DNA of 64,000 nucleotides from Bacillus glycinifermentans. GTDB taxonomy: Bacteria; Bacillota; Bacilli; Bacillales; Bacillaceae. The position numbers and the translations under genes were made by a program. Location of the stretch: the NCBI RefSeq assembly GCF_001042475.2, contig NZ_LECW02000045.1, positions 434,001 through 498,000 of the forward strand, given 5' to 3'. Below the pieces are notes generated by a model. That model made no database searches, was not told where the DNA came from, and was given only the letters and a program-made list of their open reading frames with translations. Each line of letters starts with the position of its first letter. Position 1 is the first letter of the stretch. Of this stretch, positions 14,098 to 23,291 are shown in pieces.

Positions 14098-14838
14098 ATG
14101 AAGAACAAACAAACGGTTAACGCCCTCATTTTTATTGTGATTTTATTTCTGGCCGTTTACGTATTTAAAACGCTTGATGCCGCGGGGAATACTCCGCTTG
14201 GGCAACTTGCCGAAGGGTTGGCCCGCCATGATGTTGTGCTTGAAGAATGGACGCTGCATACAAAAAAACAGTTCTCGCTTAATGAAAAAGAATTTTTTGA
14301 AAAAGTGCAACATTTAAAGAAGCAATATCGACAGTATGAATGGACTTTCACACGGGAAGATGGCACAGTAAAAGCGACCGGAATGTATGCTGACCCAAAA
14401 AAACGCGTCCGCGCAAAAATACATGTGGTCTCTACCCTCAAAAACGAGGGACCTGTATCGTATTTATTATATGAGCAAAAAGGCGCGGGCCTACGGGAAA
14501 ACTGGAACGATACATATGAGCAGTTTGAACGGGATGCATTCGACATAATGCGAGAAAAGACCGCAGTTTTTACTTGTCTAAAGGGCCATCTAAATGGTAT
14601 GATGGATGTTGTTTTGCAAAAAAAAGCAAACGAGCTAGTGAAAGAATTTAACGCAACGTCAGTTGAGGATTTAATCGAACCAAATTTCGTTTCTGTTTCT
14701 GCCTTTACTAACGAGTGGAAAGAATCCATCAAAACAGAAAAACATCAAATGAATTTGCAAGTCTCGCTTAGAAACGCGGGAATGGGCGAAAAACTTACCG
14801 TCACGGTTGGCACACCAATCGTCACGACTGAATATTAA
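14098..14838 (+). CDS. ywmB: YwmB family protein (TATA-box-binding-like fold)
   Basis: A 246-aa protein with an N-terminal hydrophobic segment (VNALIFIVILFLAVYVF, residues 6-22) that is either a signal peptide or an anchor, placing the rest outside the membrane. The body matches the Bacillus YwmB family (DUF1779), whose structure resembles TATA-binding protein and whose role is unknown. The ATG at 14098 follows TAGGAGAGGA at a rather long spacing; an in-frame GTG sits directly before it. The gene is 32 bases from murAA and may be co-transcribed with it. Confidence 0.82.
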   Translation: MKNKQTVNALIFIVILFLAVYVFKTLDAAGNTPLGQLAEGLARHDVVLEEWTLHTKKQFSLNEKEFFEKVQHLKKQYRQYEWTFTREDGTVKATGMYADPKKRVRAKIHVVSTLKNEGPVSYLLYEQKGAGLRENWNDTYEQFERDAFDIMREKTAVFTCLKGHLNGMMDVVLQKKANELVKEFNATSVEDLIEPNFVSVSAFTNEWKESIKTEKHQMNLQVSLRNAGMGEKLTVTVGTPIVTTEY

Positions 14839-14870
14839 TATAGAGAAATTGGGACGCGGAGGGGAATACC

Positions 14871-16178
14871 TTGGAAAAAATCATCGTCCGCGGCGGTCGA
14901 AAGTTAAACGGCACAGTCAAAGTTGAAGGAGCAAAAAATGCCGTTTTACCAGTAATCGCTGCATCTTTATTAGCCAGTGAAGAAAAAAGCGTAATATGTG
15001 ATGTGCCTACGCTCTCCGATGTATATACGATTAACGAAGTGTTACGTCATTTAGGCGCAAATGTTCATTTTGAGAATAATACAGTTACGGTTGATGCATC
15101 TCGTGCTTTATCAACTGAGGCTCCGTTTGAATATGTTCGGAAAATGCGTGCATCTGTATTGGTAATGGGTCCGCTTCTTGCTCGCACAGGCCATTCCAGA
15201 GTGGCACTGCCTGGAGGATGTGCGATCGGATCAAGACCGATTGACCAGCATCTGAAAGGTTTTGAAGCAATGGGGGCTAAGATTAAGGTCGGAAACGGCT
15301 TTATTGAAGCAACTGTTGAAGGCCGCCTTCAGGGCGCGAAGATTTACCTTGATTTCCCTAGTGTTGGAGCAACCGAAAACCTGATTATGGCTGCTTCTTT
15401 GGCTGAGGGCACGACGACTCTTGAAAACGTTGCGAAAGAGCCTGAAATCGTCGACTTGGCCAATTACATTAATGCAATGGGCGGAAAAATCCGTGGTGCC
15501 GGTACGGGCACCATTAAAATTGAAGGTGTTAAAACGCTCCACGGCGCCAAGCACACCATCATCCCTGACCGGATTGAAGCGGGAACTTTCATGGTAGCCG
15601 CTGCGATCACGCAAGGGAATGTTCTCGTGCAGGGAGCTGTTCCTGAGCATTTGACATCTTTAATTGCGAAAATGGAAGAAATGGGCGTTCAAATTATCGA
15701 AGAAGCAGACGGTCTTCGGATTATCGGTCCGGCAGAATTAAAGCCGATCGATTTAAAGACAATGCCGCATCCGGGCTTCCCGACTGATATGCAGTCGCAG
15801 ATGATGGCCCTTTTAATGCGTGCAAACGGAACGAGCATGATTACGGAAACCGTATTCGAAAACCGCTTCATGCATGCCGAAGAATTCCGCCGGATGAACG
15901 GAGATATTAAAATTGAAGGACGTTCTGTGATCATTAACGGTCCTGTCCAGCTTCAAGGCGCAGAGGTTGCTGCAACAGACCTGCGTGCAGGTGCGGCTCT
16001 GGTTCTTGCCGGTCTTGTTGCTGACGGACATACACGCGTTACAGAATTAAAGCATTTGGATCGGGGATATGTCAACTTCCATCAAAAACTCGCGAACCTT
16101 GGTGCTGATATTGAACGCGTTAATGATGAAGAAGTTCATCTTGAAAATAAAGAAGTTGTATCAGATGTTAATGCATAA
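14871..16178 (+). CDS. murAA: UDP-N-acetylglucosamine 1-carboxyvinyltransferase 1
   Basis: MurAA transfers enolpyruvate from PEP to UDP-GlcNAc, the first committed step of peptidoglycan synthesis and the target of fosfomycin. The 435-aa sequence has the EGAKNAVLP substrate loop near residue 19 and the catalytic Cys117 in [13 protein letters not shown], so a fosfomycin-sensitive active site is expected. The start is a TTG at 14871 behind GCGGAGGGG. Its place between ywmB and spoIID identifies it as the essential MurAA paralogue rather than MurAB. Confidence 0.96.
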   Translation: MEKIIVRGGRKLNGTVKVEGAKNAVLPVIAASLLASEEKSVICDVPTLSDVYTINEVLRHLGANVHFENNTVTVDASRALSTEAPFEYVRKMRASVLVMGPLLARTGHSRVALPGGCAIGSRPIDQHLKGFEAMGAKIKVGNGFIEATVEGRLQGAKIYLDFPSVGATENLIMAASLAEGTTTLENVAKEPEIVDLANYINAMGGKIRGAGTGTIKIEGVKTLHGAKHTIIPDRIEAGTFMVAAAITQGNVLVQGAVPEHLTSLIAKMEEMGVQIIEEADGLRIIGPAELKPIDLKTMPHPGFPTDMQSQMMALLMRANGTSMITETVFENRFMHAEEFRRMNGDIKIEGRSVIINGPVQLQGAEVAATDLRAGAALVLAGLVADGHTRVTELKHLDRGYVNFHQKLANLGADIERVNDEEVHLENKEVVSDVNA

Positions 16179-16187
16179 TATTTTATG

Positions 16188-16220
16188 AATCAGTATGTCG
16201 ATCAGACATACTGATTTTTG
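16188..16220 (+). terminator. Terminator after murAA
   Basis: AATCAGTATGTC (16188-16199) pairs perfectly with GACATACTGATT (16205-16216), followed by a short T-run. Confidence 0.9.
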
Positions 16221-16379
16221 TTTATCGTTCAATCATTCTATATCAATATGTCTCCCATATCTATCATTATGTACCGAAAGTGCGATTTACATACATACAG
16301 AGAGCCAAAAAGTACTGTCATATTAGCTTGTCCCCGCCCATAAAATGAAAGAGACAAAACAGAAATGGGGGCAGCTAAT

Positions 16380-17396
16380 TTGAAACAGCTATTTATTGTA
16401 CTAGCAGGGATTTGCATGCTGATTTTACTCGTACCAACACTGCTTGTTCTTCCTTTTCACGGGGAAGCCGGGACGCCGAAGACCGCCAAACACACCGGGA
16501 TAAAGGAGGAAAAAGAGCCGGCGACATTAAAAAAGTCTCCCGTTTCGATTCCGGTCTACAGAACGGCTGACCGCCAAGTAGAAGACATTCCGATTGAAGA
16601 GTATGTCATCGGGGTCGTCGCCTCTGAAATGCCGGCTGACTTTGAAATCGAAGCTTTGAAAGCACAAGCGCTTGCAGCGCGCACGTACATCGTGAGACAA
16701 ATGGTATCAGATCAAGCCGTCCAATCTCCGAAAGGTTCGCTTGTCGATGATACGCAAATGTTTCAGGTGTATAAAAGCAAATCAGAGCTCCGCCGGATTT
16801 GGAAGGATGATTATGACTGGAAAATCAAGAAAGTGACACAAGCTGTTGCCAGTACACAAGGAAAAATTTTAACCTATGACCATAAACCGATTGATGCTTC
16901 ATTCTTTTCAACCAGCAACGGCTACACGGAAAATGCAGGAGCCTATTGGACAAGTGATATCCCTTATCTGAAAAGCGTAAAAAGCACCTGGGATAAACAA
17001 TCGCCAAAATTTTTAAATCATAAATCCTTTACGGTCGCTGAATTTGAGACAAAGCTCGGCGTTACGCTTGATGATTCGGCAAACGTCGGAAATATAACGA
17101 AGCGGACTCCGGGAAAGCGCGTGGCAACGGCCGTGATCAACGGAAAGAAGCTTGATGGAAGGGATATTCGCGAAAAACTTGACCTGAAATCGGCCGATTT
17201 TGACTGGAAACGGAAAGGAAACCAAATTATCATCACGACGAGGGGATTTGGCCACGGCGTCGGAATGAGCCAATACGGGGCTCATTATATGGCGAAGGAC
17301 GGAAAAAAAGCAGAGGACATCGTCAAGTATTATTACAAAGGAACGGCAGTATCAAACGCAGGTGAGTTTTTAAACAAATATACGGCGAAAAAATAG
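16380..17396 (+). CDS. spoIID: Stage II sporulation protein D
   Basis: SpoIID is a membrane-anchored lytic transglycosylase made in the mother cell. It works with SpoIIM and SpoIIP to drive engulfment by remodelling septal peptidoglycan. The 338-aa product has an N-terminal anchor (about residues 4-24) and a SpoIID/LytB domain with YVIGVVASEMP, whose glutamate is catalytic, then ALKAQALAARTY and the C-terminal TRGFGHGVGMSQYGA. A TTG start at 16380 gives the MKQ N-terminus and lies eight bases after GGGGG; the ATG at 16365 has no ribosome site. CATACATA at 16290-16297 resembles a sigma-E -10, but no matching -35 was seen. Confidence 0.93.
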   Translation: MKQLFIVLAGICMLILLVPTLLVLPFHGEAGTPKTAKHTGIKEEKEPATLKKSPVSIPVYRTADRQVEDIPIEEYVIGVVASEMPADFEIEALKAQALAARTYIVRQMVSDQAVQSPKGSLVDDTQMFQVYKSKSELRRIWKDDYDWKIKKVTQAVASTQGKILTYDHKPIDASFFSTSNGYTENAGAYWTSDIPYLKSVKSTWDKQSPKFLNHKSFTVAEFETKLGVTLDDSANVGNITKRTPGKRVATAVINGKKLDGRDIREKLDLKSADFDWKRKGNQIIITTRGFGHGVGMSQYGAHYMAKDGKKAEDIVKYYYKGTAVSNAGEFLNKYTAKK

Positions 17397-17592
17397 GTTA
17401 GCAAATGTGTCAGCGCAATGACGCTCATCCGCCCGAAATCAGGATACAAATATTTCAAAATTAATGTGCCAGAGGGCTTGCCGAACAGCGTCCAAAGACC
17501 GCTAATTCGCTTTTAAACGAGCGAGGGCCGGGTGTTAATGACCAATTGAAGCGCTTCATATATGCAAAAGTAAATAACGGTGAAGAGGAGGC

Positions 17593-17631
17593 ATGCCCTA
17601 TTTATTTCTCCCTGGTGTTCTTCTACGATAA
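17593..17631 (+). other. Conserved box upstream of ywmC, readable as a 12-codon ORF
   Basis: Bases 17596-17628 are 26/33 identical, without gaps, to 18606-18638 upstream of ywmD. In one frame both read as similar peptides: PYLFLPGVLLR here and AYLFLSGLLLR there. Three of the seven base differences are synonymous. An ATG at 17593 opens the frame and TAA closes it at 17629-17631, but AGGAGG sits only one base before the ATG, which argues against efficient translation. The rest of the 275-nt gap holds a palindrome TGAAGCGCTTCA, a poor match to a cre site. Confidence 0.5.
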
Positions 17632-17671
17632 TAAGTGTTTAACGACTTAAAAATGAAAGGAGACAGGGAGA

Positions 17672-18364
17672 ATGAAGAAAAGACTCACAGTAGGTATTCT
17701 GACGGCCTTGGTTTTAAGCTTGGGATCGCCTGCTTTTGCGGCGGAAAAGAAGCAGGAGGTATCTGTTGCAGAAGATGCGCCTAACGTTGCGATCATGCTT
17801 GATGCAAGCGGAAGCATGGCGAAAAAAATCGATGGAGTAACGAAGTACGAGCTTGCCAAACAAGAAGCTTTCAACTTCAGCTCCAAGCTTCAGAATACAA
17901 ATGTACTCATGCGGGTTTTCGGTTCAGAGGGAAACAATAAAAATTCAGGAAAGATCCAATCTTGTAATGCAATCAGAGGTGTGTACGGCTTCCAACCATT
18001 TGAGGAACAAAGCTTCCGCAACTCATTGAACGGCATCAAGCCGACAGGCTGGACGCCGATTGCAAACGCGCTGCAGGACGCCAAAAACGCATTTGACCAG
18101 CTTGACAATAGCGGGAAAAACGTTGTTTATCTGCTGACAGACGGTGAAGAAACGTGCGGAGGAAATCCTGTCAAAGTAGCGACAGAATTGCGCAAATCCG
18201 ACCGCGACACGGTTGTCAATGTCATCGGCTTTGATTACGGCAGAGGATATCACGGCCAGCTGACGAGCATTGCAAAAGCTGGAGGCGGCGAATATTTCGA
18301 AGCTAAAACGAAAAACGACATTAAAAAAATCTTTACTCAGGAAGCCGTCAAGCTTTCAAAATAA
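17672..18364 (+). CDS. ywmC: Secreted von Willebrand factor type A protein YwmC
   Basis: A 230-aa exported protein: a Sec signal peptide (residues 1-23, ending SPAFA/A) followed by a single VWA domain. The metal-ion-dependent adhesion site is intact, with DASGS near residue 44, the threonine in KPTGWTPIA and the aspartate in LLTDGEETCGG. Two cysteines, in QSCNA and ETCGG, could form a disulfide outside the cell. No sortase motif or anchor is visible. Function is unknown; adhesion or envelope binding is inferred from the domain. It is about half identical to the next gene and clearly a tandem duplicate. Confidence 0.85.
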   Translation: MKKRLTVGILTALVLSLGSPAFAAEKKQEVSVAEDAPNVAIMLDASGSMAKKIDGVTKYELAKQEAFNFSSKLQNTNVLMRVFGSEGNNKNSGKIQSCNAIRGVYGFQPFEEQSFRNSLNGIKPTGWTPIANALQDAKNAFDQLDNSGKNVVYLLTDGEETCGGNPVKVATELRKSDRDTVVNVIGFDYGRGYHGQLTSIAKAGGGEYFEAKTKNDIKKIFTQEAVKLSK

Positions 18365-18373
18365 TGATTGAAG

Positions 18374-18401
18374 GCCCGCGGAGATAACCGCGGGCTTTTT
18401 T
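18374..18401 (+). terminator. Terminator after ywmC
   Basis: GCCCGCGG (18374-18381) pairs with CCGCGGGC (18388-18395), followed by TTTTTT. Confidence 0.9.
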
Positions 18402-18604
18402 GTGCGCATGACGTTACAAATGTTAAGTTCCTGTGTCAGAACCTTGAACACCTCTCCATCCTTAGGCGGTGTTATCGGCTGTCTCTGCACTTTTTTGGGA
18501 GGATCATGGCTTTTTTAGCAGACTTTATTGATAGGACTTAAGTGAAAATGTCGTTCGAAACGAGTAAGGATTTTGAAAATCAAGCGATTTCAAAAAGGAT
18601 TTCC

Positions 18605-18647
18605 GGCCTATTTATTTCTGTCCGGCCTTCTTTTACGATGTTTGTGA
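18605..18647 (+). other. Second copy of the ywmC/ywmD upstream box
   Basis: Ungapped partner of 17596-17628. Its frame is open from 18546 and ends at TGA 18645-18647; the only plausible start is TTG 18573, with AAGGA two bases before it. The 340-nt gap also holds a tiny ORF at 18506-18541 (MAFLADFIDRT) whose GGGAGGA lies three bases from the ATG. Neither is a confident gene. Confidence 0.45.
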
Positions 18648-18704
18648 ACTTGTCCCCGGTGGGACAAGCTGTTGAAAACCAATTGAAGAGAGGAATGTGA
18701 AAGG

Positions 18705-19400
18705 ATGAAAAAAGGACTCGCTTTATTGTCCACGTTCGCGATTGCTTTGTCTTTGGCACCGTCAGCTTTTGCGGCTGAAGACGGAAATGCTGCGGACAGC
18801 AGCACAAAAGACGTACAAAACGTCGCGATTGTACTCGATGCAAGCGGAAGCATGGCAAGAAAAATCGACGGGGAAAAGAAATTCGACATCGCCAAAGATT
18901 CTGTCAACGATTTCGCTAATTTGCTTTCAGACGATGCGAATGTCATGCTGAATGTGTTCGGACATAAAGGTAACAACAAATTATCAGGAAAAGCAGAATC
19001 ATGCGGAACGACAGAAACGCTTTTTGATTTGCAGCCATTTTCGACAGACGGATTCCAAACGGCATTAAGCGGCATCAAGCCTACAGGCTGGTCTCCGATT
19101 GCCAAATCTCTTTATGATGTAAAAGATCAACTGTCTGATAAAGACGGGAAAAATTACGTCTACATCGTGACCGACGGTGAGGAGACGTGCGGAGGAGACC
19201 CTGTTCAAGCAGCAAAAGACCTGCGCAAATCCAACATCAAAACGATCGTCAATATCGTTGGTTTTGATGTGCAAACGCCAAATGAAAAAACGAAGCTGCA
19301 AAACGTAGCAGAAGCCGGTGGAGGAAAATTGATTGAAGCCGATTCAGCAGCAGAATTTAAACAAGTATGGAAAGAAGAAGGCGAAAAACTGTCTGACTAA
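18705..19400 (+). CDS. ywmD: Secreted von Willebrand factor type A protein YwmD
   Basis: A 231-aa paralogue of the preceding gene with the same plan: signal peptide ending SAFA/A near residue 23, then a VWA domain with DASGS, KPTGWSPIA and IVTDGEETCGG. The cysteine pair (ESCGT, ETCGG) is retained, suggesting a conserved disulfide. GAGAGGAATGTGAAAGG precedes the ATG. A terminator after ywmC and a separate upstream region imply independent transcription despite the shared box. The function is unknown. The pair is present in B. subtilis too, so the duplication is old. Confidence 0.85.
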   Translation: MKKGLALLSTFAIALSLAPSAFAAEDGNAADSSTKDVQNVAIVLDASGSMARKIDGEKKFDIAKDSVNDFANLLSDDANVMLNVFGHKGNNKLSGKAESCGTTETLFDLQPFSTDGFQTALSGIKPTGWSPIAKSLYDVKDQLSDKDGKNYVYIVTDGEETCGGDPVQAAKDLRKSNIKTIVNIVGFDVQTPNEKTKLQNVAEAGGGKLIEADSAAEFKQVWKEEGEKLSD

Positions 19401-19410
19401 TCCATATGGG

Positions 19411-19440
19411 AAAGGGGCGGCATCCGGATGCCGCCCCTTT
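19411..19440. terminator. Bidirectional terminator between ywmD and the Mo-oxidoreductase gene
   Basis: A perfect 30-nt palindrome with AAAGGGGCGGCAT on one side and its complement ending CCCTTT on the other separates two convergent genes and has T-runs in both directions. Confidence 0.85.
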
Positions 19441-19456
19441 TGATATAATCCTCATA

Positions 19457-21808
19457 TTATTCTATCGTCACCTCAAGTTCTTTAATGCGCTTTTCAACGT
19501 AGCGCTGATCTTTTCTTGAATGAAAGGTTTCCGCTTTTTCAATAATGACCTCTGTGTTGTACTCAGGAATTTTGGCATGGCTTTCATACATGCCTTTAGG
19601 AATCAGCACATTACCCTCAGGCCAGTAAACAGCGGCGTTTCCCCGCTTCACATCCGCAAATTTGGCACGTCCCTGAAAGGTTCCGAAACGGTTGAACAAG
19701 ACGATCGCTTCGCCGTTCTTCATATAAAGCGCTTCTGCGTCTTTCGGGTTGATCATGACGTCATAGCGGTCCGCATCATTAAACGGATCTTTTTTGCTGT
19801 AAATCATCGAGTTAAACTGTTTTCCACGCCTTGTCGTTACATAGAAGCGCCCTTCCGTCTGCCTGTTTTCTGGAAGGTCGGCAGGGATCAGATTTCCCTT
19901 TCCGTCGGCTGTCGGACATATGCCGCCCTCGCAAAGCCAGGCGCCTCCCCATTGAAAGACGTCCCCGCGGTTTTTCAAATGCTGAATCCCGTCGTAGTTC
20001 CGGTTGGCTGCGGCAATTTCCCGACGGATTTCCGCAGCGCTGTTGAAATCGATCAGTTCTTTGTCTTCCGGCCGGACGCGTTTGGCAAGATCGATATAGA
20101 TGTCCCATTCCGAACGGGCTTCACCGATTCGCGGCCCTTTAATTTCCGGGCTGAAGTAGACCATCCGCTCCGTGCTTGTCGAAGTCCCGCCGCCGGGCTG
20201 TTCATATCTCGTCATCGCCGGCAGCACGATGACCTCTTCTTTCGCATCAAGAAGCGTCGATGTGTTCAATATAATATCCTGATGAACCCTAAGTTCAGCC
20301 TCTTGAAGGGCTTTTTCGATAAAAGCGGGATCAGGCATCGTTTCCAGAAAGTTGCCGCCGCTCGTATAAAACACTTTTACTTTTTTCGGATGATCGTCAG
20401 GAAGAAGCATGTTTTCGATTGTCTGACCGATTGTGTCTCCCTGCCACTTCGGAATCCGAAAGCCCCAAATCTTCTCAATCCGCGCCCTATGTTCTTCATC
20501 GAAATCACCGCCGGGCAATGCGAACGGGTCAGCTCCCATTTCACCTGAACCCTGAACGCCGCTGTGGCCCCTGATCGGCATGACGCCGCAATGTTGTCTC
20601 CCGATAAAGCCTTGCAGAAGGGCGAGGTTTGCCACCTGTGAGATGTTGTCTGTCGCAAACCGGTGCTGGGTGAGCCCCATGCTCCAGACGAAAACGCCTG
20701 TATTCGCCCGGGCGAGCAATAGGGCAAATTCTTTCATTCTCTCCTTTGACAAACCGGATGACGCTTCAAGCGCATCCCATGTCAGCCTTGATATATGCCG
20801 TTTTAGCTCTGTAAAGCCGTTTGTGTGCGTTTCGACAAAGGTCCGATCGATCGCTGAACCAGGTGCATGCTCCTCCATGTCAAACCAGTGCTTCATCACG
20901 CCGTTTATGAAGGCGATGTCCCCGCCGATATTGACTTGATACACATCATCGACGACCTTCGTTCCGAAAAGGGCGCTTTCAGGTATTGACGGAATCCAGT
21001 AGTTTTCCATGGCGGGTTCCCTGTATGGATTGATCATGATGATTTTTGTCCCCGCTTTTTTAGCGGCGTACATATATTTGGTGGAAACGGGCTGATTGTT
21101 GGCGGCGACAGACCCCCAGAAGACGAGGACGTCCGTGCCGATCCAGTCCCGGTAGCTGCAGCTGGAAGCACCGATTCCGAGCGAGCGTTTTAAAGCCGTT
21201 TTGCTTGGCGAATGGCAGATCCTTGATGCATTGTCAATGTTGTTTGTGCCGAGAAAGCGGGCCGCCTTTGCCGCCGTGTAATAGACTTCATTCGTAATGC
21301 CGCGGGCGGTCAGATAAAATGCAAGCTGTTTTCCGTCAATCGATCTGATCTTGCCGGCGATCCGGCTGAGCGCCTCGTCCCACGATATTCTCGAGAAAGT
21401 TCTTTCACCTTTTTTTCTGGACAACGGATAGGGGATGCGGCCCAATTTTCTGAGGCTGGCACTGTCCAGTTCTCTCAGCTTTCCGATGTCGGCAAACAGC
21501 CATTTATCTTCAATCGAAGGCATCGTGTTTAAGCGCAGGACGTTCAGCCTTGTCGTGCATAAATGAGGGCCTGTAAGCGTCTGATCGCGCAGGCCGGAGA
21601 CTCCGAGCGCACATCCGTCGCAGACGCCTTGCGTCAAAATTCTGTAGGCGTACGGAAGGCTGTCTTTGTTATCCCAGGCGGCTTTCATCGTATCTCTGAT
21701 ATGTTTTGGCTTTACCTTTCCAAGTCCCATCGGCGCAAGAGAGGCCCACAGCTTAGGCGCCGGCCGTTTGTCTAATTTCATCGGTCCTTCATGCTTTGTT
21801 TCTCCCAT
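19457..21808 (-). CDS. Molybdopterin oxidoreductase, formate dehydrogenase-like (FdhF/YdeP family)
   Basis: A 783-aa molybdenum-bis(MGD) enzyme of the DMSO-reductase superfamily and YdeP-like formate dehydrogenase alpha type. Cys63 and Cys66 (GVCDGCALG) with Cys84 (HLCTTRL) are candidate Fe-S ligands. Cys198 in SRICHSPS is at the position of the Mo-ligating Cys/selenocysteine. There is no twin-arginine signal, so it is probably cytoplasmic. The ATG follows AAAGGAGTGGG. It is the second gene after an OFA-family transporter, 13 bases apart, and lies next to fdhD and moaA, which supply the cofactor. Formate is the likely substrate by context; the electron acceptor is unknown. The operon carries a cre site. 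Confidence 0.85.
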   Translation of the reverse strand: MGETKHEGPMKLDKRPAPKLWASLAPMGLGKVKPKHIRDTMKAAWDNKDSLPYAYRILTQGVCDGCALGVSGLRDQTLTGPHLCTTRLNVLRLNTMPSIEDKWLFADIGKLRELDSASLRKLGRIPYPLSRKKGERTFSRISWDEALSRIAGKIRSIDGKQLAFYLTARGITNEVYYTAAKAARFLGTNNIDNASRICHSPSKTALKRSLGIGASSCSYRDWIGTDVLVFWGSVAANNQPVSTKYMYAAKKAGTKIIMINPYREPAMENYWIPSIPESALFGTKVVDDVYQVNIGGDIAFINGVMKHWFDMEEHAPGSAIDRTFVETHTNGFTELKRHISRLTWDALEASSGLSKERMKEFALLLARANTGVFVWSMGLTQHRFATDNISQVANLALLQGFIGRQHCGVMPIRGHSGVQGSGEMGADPFALPGGDFDEEHRARIEKIWGFRIPKWQGDTIGQTIENMLLPDDHPKKVKVFYTSGGNFLETMPDPAFIEKALQEAELRVHQDIILNTSTLLDAKEEVIVLPAMTRYEQPGGGTSTSTERMVYFSPEIKGPRIGEARSEWDIYIDLAKRVRPEDKELIDFNSAAEIRREIAAANRNYDGIQHLKNRGDVFQWGGAWLCEGGICPTADGKGNLIPADLPENRQTEGRFYVTTRRGKQFNSMIYSKKDPFNDADRYDVMINPKDAEALYMKNGEAIVLFNRFGTFQGRAKFADVKRGNAAVYWPEGNVLIPKGMYESHAKIPEYNTEVIIEKAETFHSRKDQRYVEKRIKELEVTIE

Positions 21809-21821
21809 TTTCCCACTCCTT

Positions 21822-23084
21822 TCATCCCTTAACCGAATCGGAAAAGCGAATGTCCGCTTTTTTTCTCAATTGTTTCATGTCGGCCCTGATGAAAATCGAT
21901 AGGCACAGTCCGATTCCGAAAAGCACGGCGAAAACCGCCAAGCTCTGTGAGTAGCTTCCCGTCACATCGCGGATCCATGAGGAAAACATCGGTCCGGCGA
22001 GGCCGGCTGCCGCCCAGGCGGTCAGCATGTAACCGTGAATCGCACCGAGCTGCTTTGTCCCGAACAAATCGCCGATGTAGGCGGGAATCGCGGCGAATCC
22101 CCCTCCATAACATGTATAGATCAGCGCCATGAAAATAGAAAACATGATGTGATCTGTCATAAACGGCAGCAGCGGAAAAGCGATGAGCTGGGCGGCAAAA
22201 AAGGCGGTATACGTATTCGGACGTCCGATATAGTCCGATATGGAGGCCCAGCCGATGCGTCCCAAACCGTTGAACGCCCCTAAAACTCCGACGAGCGCAG
22301 CTGCGCCGGCGGCCGACATTCCCGCGCTTTCCTGGGCCAGCGGGGAAGCGATTGAGATGATGGCAATCCCGCATGTGACATTAATAAAGAGCATCAGCCA
22401 TAAATAATAAAACCGTCTTGTTTTCACCGCCTCATTTGCCGTAAGTTGTGATAAATCCGTACTGCGGGGCCGTTTGCTTTTTTCTGAAGAAAGTCCTTTC
22501 GGCTGCCAATCCGTTTCAGGCGGGGACAAATAAAGAGAAGAACACAGCATGATCAAAAAATAGCAGATGCCCAGGATAAAGAAGGTATTCGCGATGCCGG
22601 CAGTAACGATCAGAGCCTGCATCACCGGACCGCTGATCAACGCTGCAAAACCGAATCCCATAATTGCAAGCCCTGTAGCGAGGCCGCGGCGGTCGGGAAA
22701 CCATTTGACAAGCGAGGATACAGGCGTGATATAGCCGACGCCGAGCCCGATGCCGCCGAAGACGCCGTAAAACAAATAAAGCATCGGCAGGGATCCGAGC
22801 TGGACGGCAACCCCTGAGAACGTTACACCGGTTCCGAAGAAAAACGCGGCAAGCATTCCGGCTTTTCTCGGGCCGTGTTTTTCGACGAAGTGTCCTAAAA
22901 AAGCGGCCGACAAACCGAGAAACAAAATCGCGATGCTGAATGTCAGGCTGATCTGGCTAAGGCTCCAGCCGAACCGTTCGGCAAGCGGATTCGTAAAGAC
23001 GCTCCATGCGTATACCGACCCGATTGACAAGTGAATGCCGACTGCACATAAAGCAATGATCCATCTGTTTTTCACTTTTTTCAT
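21822..23084 (-). CDS. OFA-family MFS transporter (oxalate/formate antiporter type)
   Basis: A 420-aa, 12-helix major-facilitator protein. The N-terminus with IHLSIGSVYAWSVF, the helix 2-3 loop GHFVEKHGPRKAG, and GLGVGYITPVSSLVKWFPDRRGLATG are hallmarks of the oxalate/formate antiporter family, which moves small monocarboxylates. Linkage to a formate-dehydrogenase-like gene suggests formate or a related acid. The ATG lies behind TAGGAGGAATC. It heads a two-gene operon with a sigma-A-like promoter and a perfect cre match, so it is probably repressed when preferred sugars are present. Confidence 0.82.
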   Translation of the reverse strand: MKKVKNRWIIALCAVGIHLSIGSVYAWSVFTNPLAERFGWSLSQISLTFSIAILFLGLSAAFLGHFVEKHGPRKAGMLAAFFFGTGVTFSGVAVQLGSLPMLYLFYGVFGGIGLGVGYITPVSSLVKWFPDRRGLATGLAIMGFGFAALISGPVMQALIVTAGIANTFFILGICYFLIMLCSSLYLSPPETDWQPKGLSSEKSKRPRSTDLSQLTANEAVKTRRFYYLWLMLFINVTCGIAIISIASPLAQESAGMSAAGAAALVGVLGAFNGLGRIGWASISDYIGRPNTYTAFFAAQLIAFPLLPFMTDHIMFSIFMALIYTCYGGGFAAIPAYIGDLFGTKQLGAIHGYMLTAWAAAGLAGPMFSSWIRDVTGSYSQSLAVFAVLFGIGLCLSIFIRADMKQLRKKADIRFSDSVKG

Positions 23085-23157
23085 TTCGATTCCTCCTAAA
23101 GGGGAAATGAAAACCGTTAGAAAGAGGGGGAAGGAGAGGGCTGGTCAAGATCATTAA

Positions 23158-23171
23158 TGATAGCGCTTTCA
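23158..23171. promoter_or_regulatory. CcpA cre site
   Basis: TGATAGCGCTTTCA fits the 14-base cre consensus TGWNANCGNTNWCA at every defined position. It lies just downstream of the minus-strand -10 element of the transporter operon, a placement typical of repression. Confidence 0.75.
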
Positions 23172-23172
23172 A

Positions 23173-23201
23173 AAAATAGTATCATATTTTCAAGCTATCA
23201 A
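23173..23201 (-). promoter_or_regulatory. Promoter of the transporter/Mo-oxidoreductase operon
   Basis: On the minus strand, TTGATA (23201-23196) and TATTTT (23178-23173) are spaced by 17 bases. Confidence 0.5.
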
Positions 23202-23234
23202 CAAGATGAAACTCCCAAATTTAGCCTTTGAAGG

Positions 23235-23264
23235 TTGTGAAACATGACGATATGCGAGTATAGT
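23235..23264 (+). promoter_or_regulatory. Promoter of fdhD-moaA
   Basis: TTGTGA (23235-23240), an 18-base spacer and TATAGT (23259-23264) lie 27 bases upstream of the fdhD ATG. Confidence 0.55.
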
Positions 23265-23291
23265 AATAAGAGAAAGGGGAGAGATTTACCA

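Noticed and set aside
16264..16301. Sigma-E promoter for spoIID
   Set aside because: CATACATA resembles a -10, but no -35 at the right distance was found; not listed as a feature despite the known sigma-E control.
17546..17557. TGAAGCGCTTCA palindrome upstream of ywmC as a cre site
   Set aside because: It is a 12-base palindrome whose spacing does not fit the 14-base cre consensus; no promoter was recognised around it.
19520..20548. 342-codon open frame on the plus strand opposite the molybdoenzyme gene
   Set aside because: It lies wholly antisense to a well-supported gene, has no ribosome site or domain, and reads like a high-GC shadow frame.
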